A stretch of DNA of 64,000 nucleotides from Branchiostoma belcheri (GCF_001625305.1 NW_017804019.1:1-64000), one strand, 5' to 3'. Counted from the stretch's first letter, positions 45,501-55,960 are shown. Made by a program: numbers and translations. Notes: a model not told the origin generated them from the letters alone.

Positions 45501-48500
45501 TGTGCCGGGTGTAACCGTGGTCGTATCTTCAAATGTAGTTGTTGTGTCGGGTGTAAACGTGGTGGTATCTTCAAATGACGTTGTTGTACCCAGTAAAGCC
45601 GTGGTGGTATTTTCGATCGTCGTTGTTGTGCCGGGTGTAACCGTGGTCGTATCTTCCAATGTCGTTGTTGTGCCGGTTGTAACCGTGGTCGTATCTTCAA
45701 ATGTCGTTGTTGTGCCGGGTGTAACCGTGGTCGTATCTTTAAATGTCGTTGTTGTGCCGGGTGTAACCGTGGTCGTATCTTCAAATGTAGTTGTTGTGTC
45801 GGGTGTAAACGTGGTGGTATCTTCAAATGACGTTGTTGTACCGGGTGTAAACGTGGTCGTATCTTCAAATGTAGTTGTTGTGCCGGGTGTAAACGTGGTC
45901 GTATCTTCAAATGTCGTTGTTGTGTCGGGTGTAACCGTGGTCGTATCTTCAAATGTCGTTATTGTGCCGGGTGTAACCGTGGTCGTATCCCCAAATATCG
46001 TTGTTGTGCCGGGTGTAACCGTGGTCGTATCCCCAAATGTCGTTGTTGTGCAAGGTATGGCACATACTCCAGGTGTAATATTTGTAACGAATACAGCGGT
46101 TGTCGTCACATGGGATGTGGTATAGGGTCTAGGATTAGTGCTGGTTCCTAAGTATGTAATAATAAAGTGTGTATTAAAATATTAAGCATATTTCATATAT
46201 ACCTTGATAGTGTTTTGATTATTTTGTCTGTAGTCATATGGAGCTATGACTAGTATCAGGGTGAAGTTGCAGAAGTTTGCCGAATCACGATCATTTCCAA
46301 TCAGTTTTGAGGCTATCTTTGCAATTTAGGTTGACCTTTGAACCTTACTTCTGACACTTCTGACGCCCCCAAGTAGAGTGTCGCGAATATTAGTTTTACC
46401 CTATAACGTAATTTTCGCCTAATTCTACCACCTCTTGATAAACTGTCTGGAGGAGTGATCGGTTTGAAAACTTGTAAAGGTATTTTAACTTGGTGCACAC
46501 GTTGGAAAGAATCACGTGTCTACAGCACTTTGGTCAGAAAGCTGGTGAAGACCGAGCGATTTGGTTAAAAATTCCGGTAGTTGTTTCCAGCTGAAGATCA
46601 GTTTTATCATTACCAAAGGAACATGTTGTTTTTGCTCCATTTCTCCTTCCGTTCCAAACACTGACCTCTGACCTGGCTTCTATGACCTGAAGCAAACTGT
46701 CTCTTACCATGGTAACTGCTGTACAGGTTTACATAATGTTGCAGTTTATAGCAGGAATGATTTAGACTGCTGTCACCATATAACTATGTGAATGTGTTTG
46801 AGTAAGAAATAACAGAGCAGACCATATGCGAAAGTAAACATTATGCATTTGCTTTGTTAATAATATGTAATTTACCAACTCAGATGAACTTCTATGCTGG
46901 TACATTTCGCTGAAGTTACAATTAGGATTAATATACGTGAAAAAACAAAGTTGATTATGACGTTATCTAACTTCTGACAACATGTTCTACTACGACATTG
47001 GACAATATACGTAGTCTGTGATTCACACTATTATAAATATACTCCATGTTCCGTCAGCTTGACACTTATCAGGAGCACTGTATCCCGTCAGTTATAGATA
47101 AAGGTGACCACAGTCTGGTAGGAGTGTTACTGAGCGCCCAGTTAGCTGGGGCCGTCAATTGGACATTGGCTGACCGGAATGCTCAATAACATTTCATTAC
47201 GGAGATCTATTTGTACTGAATATGACCTTAATTATGTGCTTGCTATATGTGAAGCATATATCAAATTGCAAGTCTCCTTACTTTTGCATGTTGGAACAGG
47301 ATTACTCCACGTTCCGTCAGCTTGGCACGCCGCAGCAGCACAGCCGTTCCGCACGTATCCCGGGTTACAGGTGAAGGTAACCCCGTTTGGGTAGGCGTGT
47401 GGTCCGGGAGGACTTAGAGCTCCGTAAGTTGGGGGCGTCAACGTTGGGCATTGTCGGCCTGAAATGGTCAGAAACACGTTATTATATTTTATGGACATAG
47501 TCCTTTTACCATTTACGGATTAAATACTATAATTATGTGGCGTGGTGCAACTTACAATTTGTCTCGCCTGTAAATGTTAAAATCTGGTATTTTCCATGAT
47601 AATTTAATCTAATTTAAGGTGACTAAAAACTATTCTGGTAATTATTCTATCCAGTTGACTGAAGAAGAATGTTCTTTAAAGATAATTGCAAGCACTTTTT
47701 TTTACATCAGACGTTTCTGTGACCGCCTGTCACCGTCATTATGCCCCCGTCACATTGTCGACGAGCCTCGGCCGTATCTGTCAATCGCCGTAAAATTTTT
47801 ATGTTTGACTTGTTGTAATATTTCTTAGTAAAGTAATGGAGCGGACTGGCAGAATAAAATAGAAATATAAACAGAAATCTGTGAAAGATCCAACTCAAAT
47901 ACTGCCGCAAGAGCCACAAATTTACACTGCCGTCTGGTTGATAAAAAGATCACATTTTTAACAAAAGGGGAGTCGGCCGAAGCTCGCTCGACACACGGGC
48001 GTACGTCGCTCGAGTTAGGGTCGACGATCTATCGATGCTCGCACGATCTCTAGACCATTCAACCAAGATGTACAACAACATAATGATTATCATTATATCA
48101 AAATCTTTTTTATACACGTGTACGTGAACAAAGCTATATTGTTCTAAAACTTTGCCTCTATACTTCTGTCTAAAATAGTATGTCTAAAATAGTATGAATC
48201 TTCCGGTAAACAAGTTTAGTAGCCATTCATTCAATGGCATCAAAGTAGACAGAGGTAAAAAGAGCCATGAAATATAACCTTCAACTACCTGACGTTCTTG
48301 TGGGCACCCTAAGAAACAAGTCCACCTCATTCCAGAATGAACAAGTGTAAACGTCAGTTTATTATACAGCCATCTGAAATAAGGCCACACCTCCTAAAAG
48401 GACAAGAGCAAAGGATTTCATGTGCGTTCAATCAGTTGAGGTCAAAATCTAGGCATTTGGCCTTATATAGTTAAAACCTCGTCATCTTTTTAAAGTGCTT

Positions 48501-49594
48501 TTGTTTATTAACGAATGTTAATGTAACAAAAGGAAAAAAAGGACGATTTTGTCTATTTTTATCCTTTCTCGTAAATATAACGTTAACAATCAGTTGTCAG
48601 CGGGACGTTGCTTCTTCAAACTTTACACAGTATACTGTCAATGCAATCTCAAATAAATGTCACAGGTGCTGAATAAATAATAACTTCACAGGAGCTCGGC
48701 CGAGGCTCGTAGAACCTTCGTCCGACGCTGGCACGAAGCTCGCTCGGAGCACGCACGATTTTATAAACTTTGCGCAAGTCGGACGAGGTACGGAAGAGGG
48801 TCGCCTGAATATTTCGTGAAGCTCGCGCATGGGTCGACCGTATTCAGCGACTGTCGCCCGATTTTGAAAGACGAAATACGGCCGAGACTCGTGGGATGTA
48901 CTTCCGAATATCGGTCGACTCTCAGCCGCACAGGGGCGAGCTACGGGCTACAAAAATCGCCGGCGACTAGTTGCTGATGTTAAGAACACGTTTCGCGAGT
49001 CAGCGAGCTTCGGCCGACTCCAAAAAATCGCCGGCGATCCAGAAAATTCGCGCCATGCTCGACGGAACATCGCGCGTACTACGGCCGTAAATGTCGTTTA
49101 TGTTACGCGCAATGTGACGGCCCCATAATGGCAACGCTGATAGGTTCTAATTTTTATGCGTCGCCGTAGCATCATTGAAGCTTTTTTGCAAGTTCAATCC
49201 CCGGGGGATAAATGCATGGATGTACAAAGTACAATGTACTAGAAAGAAATTACAACGATAATAATAAATTAAGAAAGGCTAACATCAAGTCTAAGGTATA
49301 AAATGCTAAAAAAAACTATATGCAGTATTTAACCTTATATTAAGGTCATGTCACATAACATCTGAATATTGTCTAGTGCTAAGAAAAAAAATAGTTGGGT
49401 ACATCACGGCTTATAACAAGTGTGGATTTTTTAAACAAAAAAACGTTAGAATCTTTTTCTGAATAATGACTGGATAAAAGACATAAATTTGAACTTAAAA
49501 TTTGTGCTTTACCTTGCGCAGTCATAGAAGCAGGCCTTGCAATCAGCATCAGGACCATCCAACTCCAAAACCCTGATGTACATTGGACTGTCAT
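36051..49594 (-). CDS. Sushi-mucin-EGF type I membrane protein
   Basis: Eight reverse-strand exons, all joined by phase-1 introns: 49594-49513 (signal peptide), 47458-47282 (CCP), 46147-42406 (mucin), 42116-41940, 41668-41492 and 41265-41092 (CCPs), 36831-36694 (EGF), 36193-36051 (membrane helix, stop TAA). The protein starts MTVQCTSGFWSWMVLMLIAR with an Ala-x-Ser cleavage-type end. CCP modules show CPTLTPPTYGALSPP, VTFTCNPGYV and CQADGTWSNPVPTC. The mucin part is built of 14-residue units such as TTTTFEDTTTFTPG, about 88 of them, Thr-rich and fit for dense O-glycosylation. The EGF has CDPNPCDPNAQC and CTCNIGYEGDG. The helix AGGAVIMVLLIVTVF is followed by a tail RSVDSERRNRDTYYNIEA with a possible Tyr signal. 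Two 1-nt losses near 43794 and 43810 break the mucin frame, probably sequencing error. A barrier or recognition role is inference. Confidence 0.85.
36476..36538. repeat. (AC)n microsatellite
   Basis: About 31 AC dinucleotides in the last intron of the sushi-mucin-EGF gene. Confidence 0.95.
37080..37645. repeat. GC-rich dispersed repeat and CCCGGG minisatellite
   Basis: 37080-37440 contains repeated words around gtacacgg, cccggacac and ggaaatggccgtg, and has a diverged counterpart in inverse orientation at 40560-40760. 37440-37645 is an irregular tandem array of roughly 28-32-bp units with ctcccgttcccgggacccg. Both lie in the large intron of the sushi-mucin gene. Coding-looking frames here are Pro/Gly/Arg low complexity only. 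Confidence 0.7.
38503..39537 (-). CDS. Unrecognised three-exon gene with in-frame TGA
   Basis: Reverse-strand exons 39537-39419, 39193-39087 and 38660-38503, joined by GT-AG introns whose phases agree (2, then 1). The frame starts MASNIPFCYFVFATEE, continues LLHGPTICRQHRNEPGNRRE, and in exon 2 reads RGFGIL, then a TGA (39174-39172), then DDLKKLYRQAVGELRKERKK. Exon 3 is GQAGGKQADCTPRLRSK then a Pro/Arg/Ala-rich tail to a TGA. All three exons stay open in one frame except for that single TGA, which lies where CGA (Arg) would be a one-step CpG change. The product would be about 127 residues, basic, with a charged helix and no recognised family. It is nested in the 4.3-kb intron of the sushi-mucin gene on the same strand. 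CCAAT boxes upstream support a real promoter. A short truncated protein of 46 residues is the alternative. Confidence 0.45.
38980..39085 (+). repeat. LINE 3' tail with ATGAA microsatellite
   Basis: gatttgcatagcccttcgg, then gggctaaaaggtttcgaaat and aaatgaaaatgaaatgaaat. The short repeat at the end is what CR1/L2-type LINEs leave at their 3' terminus. It lies in intron 2 of the three-exon reverse-strand gene. Confidence 0.55.
39655..39720 (-). promoter_or_regulatory. CCAAT boxes and CACGTG E-box
   Basis: Two ATTGG (reverse-strand CCAAT) elements at 39660-39664 and 39690-39694 and a palindromic CACGTG at 39711-39716, 120-180 bp upstream of the ATG at 39537 on the reverse strand. The spacing suits a TATA-less promoter for the three-exon gene. 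Confidence 0.5.
40560..40760. repeat. GC-rich dispersed repeat, second copy
   Basis: Contains ggggcgtaaatttccgtgca, ccgggagtgtaaggaaatat and ggacacggcgaatttcacgg; diverged inverse counterpart of 37080-37440 (shared words around cacgcgggaaat, gtgtcctgg and cgtgcacgg). AT-rich DNA without other features separates them from the neighbouring exons. Confidence 0.55.
41843..41902. repeat. 16-bp perfect inverted repeat
   Basis: gttatagagttcaaac at 41843-41858 and gtttgaactctataac at 41887-41902 with a 28-base loop; pairing extends outward with one gap (tcg-tag / cta-tcga). It lies in the intron between two CCP exons. Confidence 0.9.
42406..46090. repeat. 42-bp coding minisatellite, about 88 units
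   Basis: Forward-strand unit gttgttgtgccgggtgtaaa followed by cgtggtcgtatcttcaaatgtc, in phase with the reverse-strand mucin frame throughout, apart from the two 1-nt losses near 43794 and 43810. Units vary at Phe/Val (TTTF or TTTV), Phe/Leu (TFED or TLED) and Gly/Asp (TPG or TPD). 44,690-45,165 is almost perfectly homogenised; a composite block with TIENTTTAL next to TTTSFEDTTT occurs near both 45,600 and 42,670. Confidence 0.95.
46495..46895. repeat. LINE 3'-tail repeat, fourth copy
   Basis: aatcacgtgtctacagcact, then gaagaccgagcgatttggtt and aaaaattccggtag, ending taccaactcagatgaacttc at about 46890. Same family as the repeats at 34.8-35.9 kb. Just upstream of the mucin exon on its own strand. 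Confidence 0.6.
47040..47175 (-). pseudogene. Decayed CCP exon
   Basis: Reverse-strand sequence clearly derived from a CCP exon: QCPI near the start, SYQTVVTF in the middle, and KLTEHGVY where the family reads QADGTWS in the shifted frame. It is closest to the CCP exon at 41265 (shared accaccagactgtggtcacc-type words). Stops, indels and loss of the donor make it unusable. It lies between the first CCP exon and the mucin exon. Confidence 0.8.
47969..49021. mobile_element. 1,053-bp DNA transposon, 20-bp perfect TIR
   Basis: Starts ggagtcggccgaagctcgct and ends with the exact complement (49002-49021). The ends are rich in cgaagctcgctcg-type words; a degenerate extra copy of the end (ggagctcggccgaggctcgt) lies inside at about 48691. 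No transposase frame. Right of the element, aaaaaatcgccggcga repeats the internal aaaaatcgccggcga at 48953. The target-site duplication is not clear. It lies in intron 1 of the sushi-mucin gene. Confidence 0.8.
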
Positions 49595-49599
49595 CCTGT

Positions 49600-50880
49600 C
49601 AGCAAAGTAGAGTTTCTGTGTGCTGCTCTTTTCTTCTGTATCGAAGGTGGTGGTGTCGCCCTGGACTCAAGTATAAGACCACAATCGAATGTTTATGGAA
49701 TGCGATTCAGAAAATTTATACAAAATACACGTACCACAAAAAGAAATAAAATCGAAAGGAAGTCAGTACAAACTGGTTGAACCATGCAGAAATATTTTAC
49801 AAAGTACAAGTAGATACCACAGAAGAAATACATTCGAAAGTATGCCATTATATGCTTTACAACGATCAGTCATTTCAATCAACGGAGAAGGGCGTTGGAA
49901 AATAGTCAAATGTGATATATTCGTAACCAGCTACCAATATTGCTTCATATTGAACTTCTACGAAAAATGAAATAAACCCCTCCAACATATACATCATCCT
50001 GTACGAAAACTTGTCAGAAAACACCGCACACTGCCTCAAATATAACACATCATTTAACCTTTGTGTGTATCATACATGTATGATAAAAAAAACTCTTAAA
50101 ATTCTAAACGTGTTCATAACACAAATGCCACAGAGGGTGGTAAAATGTCTCTAACGTACACATATGCATGTACTTTCAATCGTCTCTATTCATGAATTTT
50201 ACTCTCAGTACTACCATGCACTTTTGTCTGAGACGGTGGCACATTTGAGCACATCCTGGATATCAGTAATGCGCTGCGGTCAGATTTAAAGATACGGCTC
50301 TTTACAACAGGCGTCAATGGTTGACCTTGGGATCCGTGGTCTTCTCCTAGTACCGTACAAACCTTCCCACAGCACTCTATTGCGACAAATCCTCATTTTT
50401 TTTCACTAAAACTTGGCAGAAAATGTCGCGTGCGGCCTTAAAAACAACCTATTTTTTTGACACTGAATGAAAAAAAAATTTAAAAACATTTTAAAAGTAT
50501 CAATAACACACAAAACAGATAGTGAGTATTTCCATGTCCCCAACACTATATGTGATTCACTACTAGTATACATGTAATCGTCTCACTTTGAGTATATTAA
50601 TTCTCCTTGTAGTCAGTATGCAAATTAGGAATGCCTTGTTAACATGGCGGTCTGTCTGCCTAGAATAGCGCCATGACACCTGGGCACCAAACGAGCTGGA
50701 AGTAAAATTGCCTGAGGACAGGACGTTTTGGTGTGTTTTTGTCTCTTATCTCACAAGCAGGAACGGTGCAAGGTCAAATGGGTTTTACCTGTTTTCTCTT
50801 AAATGTTTCAGATCTTCGACAATCCTATGGCTATCTGGTAATGCTCGCATCACAAGTTGCCTCGAAATAAGAAAAAAGGG
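49600..50880. other. Upstream region of the sushi-mucin gene
   Basis: No gene supported. It should contain the promoter of the reverse-strand sushi-mucin gene, but I see no TATA box placed convincingly before 49594. The rest is AT-rich. Confidence 0.4.
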
Positions 50881-50884
50881 CTTG

Positions 50885-51090
50885 CAAAACCGGTACTACA
50901 AAAGACAGTGCCAGGAAGTCGAAAAAGTAGTAGGGAGAAAAAGAGGTGGGAAGACAATATAAAAAAAGTGGACTGGACTGAGCTTAGTTAAAGCAATGCC
51001 AGCGGCGGGAAACAGAGTTAAATGGGGGAGGATAGTGTTTTGAGTCATGGTGCCACCACGACCCTCAGCGAGGTCAAGGAATGGGTGAAG
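50885..51090 (+). pseudogene. LINE ORF2 C-terminal tail
   Basis: Frames contain RKRGGKTI and KWTGLSLVKAMPAAGNRVKW followed by GRIVF, the usual C-terminal wording of several invertebrate LINE ORF2 proteins (WTGxSxxEAxxxAxDRxxWRxxV). Two or more frame changes occur. A tail with a simple repeat is not seen. Confidence 0.65.
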
Positions 51091-51566
51091 ATAATTATCA
51101 GCGATTGTGAACGTTGACAGGTTTATTATTAATGGTTGCCCGCATAATTGGCTCTATTGTTGTGCTGGATATTTTTGTCGTTCATGTGACCCTTTCTGCC
51201 CTTCTCCGCATTCCATGATGCAATGATGTTACAGGCAATTGTGTTAGTAGAAAAAAATAAGTATTGTTTAAAACTTTAATCATAACGGAGTGAATGATTG
51301 TTTTTTTTTTCATTATAAGTTGCCTGATGCTCCGTGACATTACCGAGAAACATTACACTTATAACTCCGGCTAAAAAAACCGTCACACACGTGCACATTC
51401 ACAAATTTGGCCTACCGAGCCCAAGCCGAACGCCCCCAACCATCGTTAGCAGTAGGTCGGCGCTATGTCGGCTGGTGTTTGGCCAAATTCGGCCGTACAC
51501 CAGGCACATGTTTCAAATAATGTATGATAATGTTTGAAATATTCTGAGGTCAGGAGGTTCAGCCGT

Positions 51567-51610
51567 GGTTGGCTGGTGTTCGGCTGTAAGTCAGAGAACA
51601 CCAGCCAACC
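51567..51610. repeat. 15-bp perfect inverted repeat
   Basis: ggttggctggtgttc at 51567-51581 pairs with gaacaccagccaacc at 51596-51610 over a 14-base loop. Related words (gtcggctggtgtttgg at about 51469) occur just upstream, so this may be the core of a decayed MITE. Confidence 0.85.
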
Positions 51611-52444
51611 ATTCAGCAGTTATATTCAGCAGTGTTCATGACGTGTTCATGGGTCGAATTAGACTTTCATTAAAATTCATTTCGTTTAGTATGAAAATGT
51701 AGACGTAGCCTGAATCTGACCAGTGCTCTCAAACGTAAACGTCAGCTGAACCTGGTTGGCGAGTGTTTGGGAAAACGTTGGGGGAAGGGTAGTGCATGTA
51801 GTGTATATCCAGGTGCAACAAAAAAGATACATCGTCTACAATACCACTCTGAGCTCTGAGACGACGCGAGAAGTCGTATTTGTGGCAGTGAAAGAAAGGT
51901 TAAAATCTAACTCACAAACCTCTGCTTGGAGAGTATTTATATAAAACATACAATAAGAAGTCCTGATCGTATCACCCATAAAATGTACTAATCTGATGAA
52001 ATTAGGGTTTTCGGCAATTTCTGGAATAGAAGATTTTTGCAATGAAAGAGAAACTGGAAAAGCTGGATAAAGAAAGATACTCACAGATATGTTGTCGTGC
52101 TGTCGGCGAAGCCAAGTCAGCTTATGCCACCACACTCACTCTTCAACTTTGTAGAAGAGCCCGGTTATCAGATATGAATCTGTATTTAGTTTGTCGTCTA
52201 TTTATAGTGGCTCATACCACTTTGTTGTTGTACAGGGCGTATAAGGTGAAAGTTTACCGGTCATAGTTTGCACCAGGTTCAGGGAGTGTGGGAGTCAAGA
52301 AAAATATTACATTGCCGTGTTTATTGTTCCAAATAAAAACTGCTATTAGATCAGTTTAATCGTACATATTTCTAATGTGCAATGTAAAGGCGTCATACAA
52401 CGGCATTCCGCGATGTCTGTTTGTTCCACCCACGCGGCGTTGTA

Positions 52445-52592
52445 AACTTTGCACCCTTCACATTAGGATAGAATTATCCGGAGCGGGCCGAATACATGTA
52501 AATTCACTTTAATCCAGCTTCGACCCGGACTAAATTCGGATCAAAGCGAATCTATTCGGCTCGATCCGGTCAGTTTTATCCTAGTGAGAAAA
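52445..52592. mobile_element. 150-bp MITE, possibly hAT-type
   Basis: Starts near cccttcacattaggataga and ends near tatcctagtgagaaaaggg; the arms pair over about 45 bases (taggata, gccgaata). The flanks ctttgca and ctttgac are similar, which would fit a diverged 8-bp target-site duplication. No coding capacity. Confidence 0.6.
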
Positions 52593-52666
52593 GGGCCTTT
52601 GACAGATTTAAGATTCATGGTTATCCGGATATCTCCGAACCACCCGGAGTCAGTTCGTTATAATTA

Positions 52667-53074
52667 GGCCACAGCAAGTAATTTTTATGGATGACATCAT
52701 CGCGCGTACAATAATTTTCGCCTGTTTTTGAAAAAAAAAAAAAACAAGGAATGTTGTTGCCTTCTGACAGTGATCAAAATGCCGAAATAGGCAAAGATGT
52801 CTGTTGCCATGCCGGAAGGTGGATGACAGATAACTATGAAGAGAGGAGACAGGAAAAGGCTCTGATTTAATGTTTTGTTTCTTACTTTGATGCAGTAATA
52901 TATGATGCTGGTTGTGTGTAAGTGATATTCCCACTGCATAAAAACCATTTTAGTGAGTCAAAATGTGAAAATGTAGGAACCTTGTTTTATTCGGCCCGCC
53001 TTTTTTTTTCGCCCGCTCGCATGAGATTTGGAATTTGCGGAGGGTGTCATCCATAAAATTTACTTGCTGTGGCC
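52667..53074. mobile_element. 408-bp MITE with TTA target site
   Basis: GGCCACAGCAAGTAA begins at 52667 and its complement TTACTTGCTGTGGCC ends at 53074; the inverted ends pair over about 30 bases (to atggatgaca). TTA flanks both ends (52664-52666 and 53075-53077), as for PIF/Harbinger-type elements. The interior has no transposase frame. Relatives lie at 32887 (left end only) and 27485-27875. Confidence 0.9.
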
Positions 53075-53079
53075 TTAGA

Positions 53080-54240
53080 TAATTTTCCATTGTGTATAAT
53101 GCAGCCTGGTGTGCGTACAACATAATTGTACAATTAGTAATATTAAGTGACAGGCGAAGTCACAGGGAAGCTTTTTGGCCCAAGGGCCACCACGTTCCCA
53201 AGGCCATCTAATACACTGCACTGCAGCAGGCCGTTTTGTGTGAGAACGTATGGTCAGATTCTTGCTTTAAGTCCAAGCAGGCCAATTTACAAACATGAAA
53301 TCTTCGTCAGGTTTTTGTTTCATCCACATACACTGACACTGCGTACTTGATACTTTGGGTCTAACTTGGGAGCTAAATAGTATATATAGCTTATATTGGT
53401 CTGGCATATAGGGTAGTAAAACGCATAAAAAGAGTTGTAAACGATTTGATGATGGAACCGTTCCCACTTGAAAATCCACTTAACATTGAAATTGCCGACG
53501 TTATTATACCTAAGTTTAACAGATAGTGTATGAATAAAATTGGAAATTGGCGTACATACAATTCAGATGACTGATAAAAACATGTCTATATATCGAATGA
53601 TTCTTCAACTGTTTTGTTTTGCCAATGATATCATTGACTGTATTGAACAGTTGTAGTATGGTCAAACAGTACAATATTGTAACAATTATGTTTGACTGAT
53701 GATATAAGGATAGATATCAGGTTAGTGACAGTTTTGCTGCTATGATTTATTATATCTGAGTGATATATTTCACTGATGTGATGTGATTTTAATATGGTGA
53801 ATCTCTGCAGAAACTATTCAGAAATCTGAAAAACAGTAGTCAGCAAAGGACACTTTGTCGCGTAGTTGACACAAATTACAGTGTATACATGTACGACTTT
53901 TAAATAGAAAACATGGTCTTTGGGACACTCCCCTACTGTGCATCAACCTGTCTCACCGTTGAACACAAATGGACGTACCAGGAAGACAAGGCGCTTGTCC
54001 AATTCCTAGATCCTAGACCTGTCTCACCTGGATGAAGACATAGAGAACTCTTAATCTTGGCCAATGAAGAATGCAAACAGCCCCTTCTGGATTGAGGCGG
54101 CAAGATCAATCAAGACCGCTACCACTAGTACCAGGAGTAGTGTGCTTCTCTCAGGTCAGTGGGCATGACCTATTCCGGCACCTGCCATGTTCCCAATGAT
54201 CACGCAACGGCTCGATCGATAATATATTTGAAACCGCAAT
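53080..54240. other. Gene-free stretch
   Basis: No supported gene or repeat. Mixed AT-rich DNA with short, isolated frames only. Confidence 0.5.
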
Positions 54241-54242
54241 GA

Positions 54243-54833
54243 ATTCTGAGTCTTGTCTTTTTTTTTTCCAAATAATCTTTATTGTAATTTCAAAGAATAA
54301 AGACAAAGGACATGTTCACATACAAGAAAATAAATACCCAGAGACATTTGCAAACAATACATCAGTCTAACAATTTACCATATAGTGGACCCCATTTCAA
54401 CATATGTTTATCCATTTTCCCACAGTTTTGTGCTATCACATATTCCAGTCTATGATAGTATTTAACATAACATGTAAAGCCCTTAATCGTGACCAACTTA
54501 AACTGTCTGTTTTTATATAGAGAGAGCTTTAATATCAATAACAATATATTAAGGACAATAGGATGATTAACTGATATGCCTAATATGATAATTCTGGGTG
54601 TGAGCTTGACTTCTGTATCAACATGTTGTTTTATCCAAAACTCCACATCCCCCAGAAACCCCACAAGAGAGGTACAATGGCAAAAAATATGTAAAGGTGT
54701 CTCCTCTTCCAAATTACAATAAGAACATAATGAGTCCTCTGCTAAGTTCCATCTATATAACTTATTTTTGAGAGCAAGAAAGTTATGTAACAATTTATAC
54801 TGAAATACTCTTATATATTCTGAGTCTTGTCTT
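54243..54833 (-). mobile_element. 5'-truncated L1-like LINE with intact TSD
   Basis: A reverse-strand insertion holding the end of an L1-type ORF2. The frame (54816-54362) reads IRVFQYKLLHNFLALKNKLY, then CSYCNLEEETPLHIFCHC (the C-x2-C ... H-x3-C zinc-ribbon-like C-terminal domain), to a stop at 54362. A 3' UTR with AATAAA and a short poly-A follow on that strand. The 17-bp attctgagtcttgtctt occurs at both ends (54243-54259 and 54817-54833) and is an intact target-site duplication. The reading frame is undamaged, so the insertion is young. Confidence 0.95.
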
Positions 54834-54834
54834 T

Positions 54835-55960
54835 GTCTTTAACCTTGGATAATTGGGGCTGAAATGCACGGCGGTCAATTTCTAGGGTAAAGTTTCCAAT
54901 TCTACGGAGGGGTATCAGGTTACCGGGGTTCCACGCGCGGGTTCCGTGGTGCCAGTCTCAACGGTAAACATTATTTTCATCAGTTATAAACAGTTTCCCG
55001 GGGACTCTCTTGTTCAAATGTGATAAAATCCGCACTGCATATAGCTCAAATGTTGGTGTTTTTATTACAATGCTTAAATGTGTGTGAAATCACTCTCGAC
55101 GCGTCGAATGCTTATTCTAGAACAATCGACGTCAATAACCAAACAACTGATTTAAACCGACCCCAAATCTCTCCGAAAATTCCATATTTTTGCATTTTAG
55201 AGAACAGTATAACAAAATTAAGATTTGAGTCGGACAGTTTTCTTCATTTCAAAGTTAAAGTGTTGGTAAGATAGAAAAATTCGCCCAAAAATGCACTTTT
55301 TCAACTTTCAAGACGGATAATTCCAGAACGCCGCCATCTTTAAAAAATACCGTCCGACACAGATCGAGATTTTTGTCTTACCTACAATTTAAAACGTTTT
55401 TGAGGTAAATTGAATTTGTTTTTCTTGCGGTTTAAATACCATGTTTGCACGCATGTCAGGTCGTGTGAGTAAGTACAGGGGGTAACTTATATCCCCGTAA
55501 ACAACAATTACGATCTTCAAGGTCACACACGATAACGGCAGTAGCTTCGTTACATGTTACATATCCACTATAAAAACAGGGCATAGATATACGGTACCGA
55601 AATTGGTTTATATTTGTGAAAAGGTGATTTTTTTACTGTTAGGCGGTACCGTGTAAAAACGGGCTTGAAGCCGCGGGTTTACTGTACATGACCGCGGGTA
55701 ACCCCGGATCGAACGAACGTTCGGTTCGATTGACGTCATATCGAACATGATTCGATTCGAATGACGTCATATCGAACATGATTCTGTTCGATGAAAAGGT
55801 TGGAATATTTGGGCCCAAATTTGACCATCGTGATGACGAGCAATGTTACGTTCCGGCGCGGCGCATCCGCCCTCTTTACGAAACACATGATCCTTTCGTT
55901 CGAATGTATTAAATACAACACGATTCGCAACTCACAACACCGACTTACTTGTCATGCTCA
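54835..55960. other. Gene-free stretch upstream of a promoter-like region
   Basis: No supported gene. A short internal repeat (cgattcgaatgacgtcatatcgaac, given here in part: tgacgtcatatcgaacatga) occurs twice at 55729-55782, containing a TGACGTCA CRE-type palindrome in each copy. Confidence 0.6.

Noticed and set aside
42417-46125. Long forward-strand frames made of VVVPGVTVVVSSN-type repeats and a second reverse-strand frame with IRPRLHPAQQRH repeats
   Set aside because: A 42-bp unit is a multiple of three, so several frames of the mucin array stay open by construction. Only the TTTTFEDTTTFTPG frame joins flanking CCP exons with correct splice phases.
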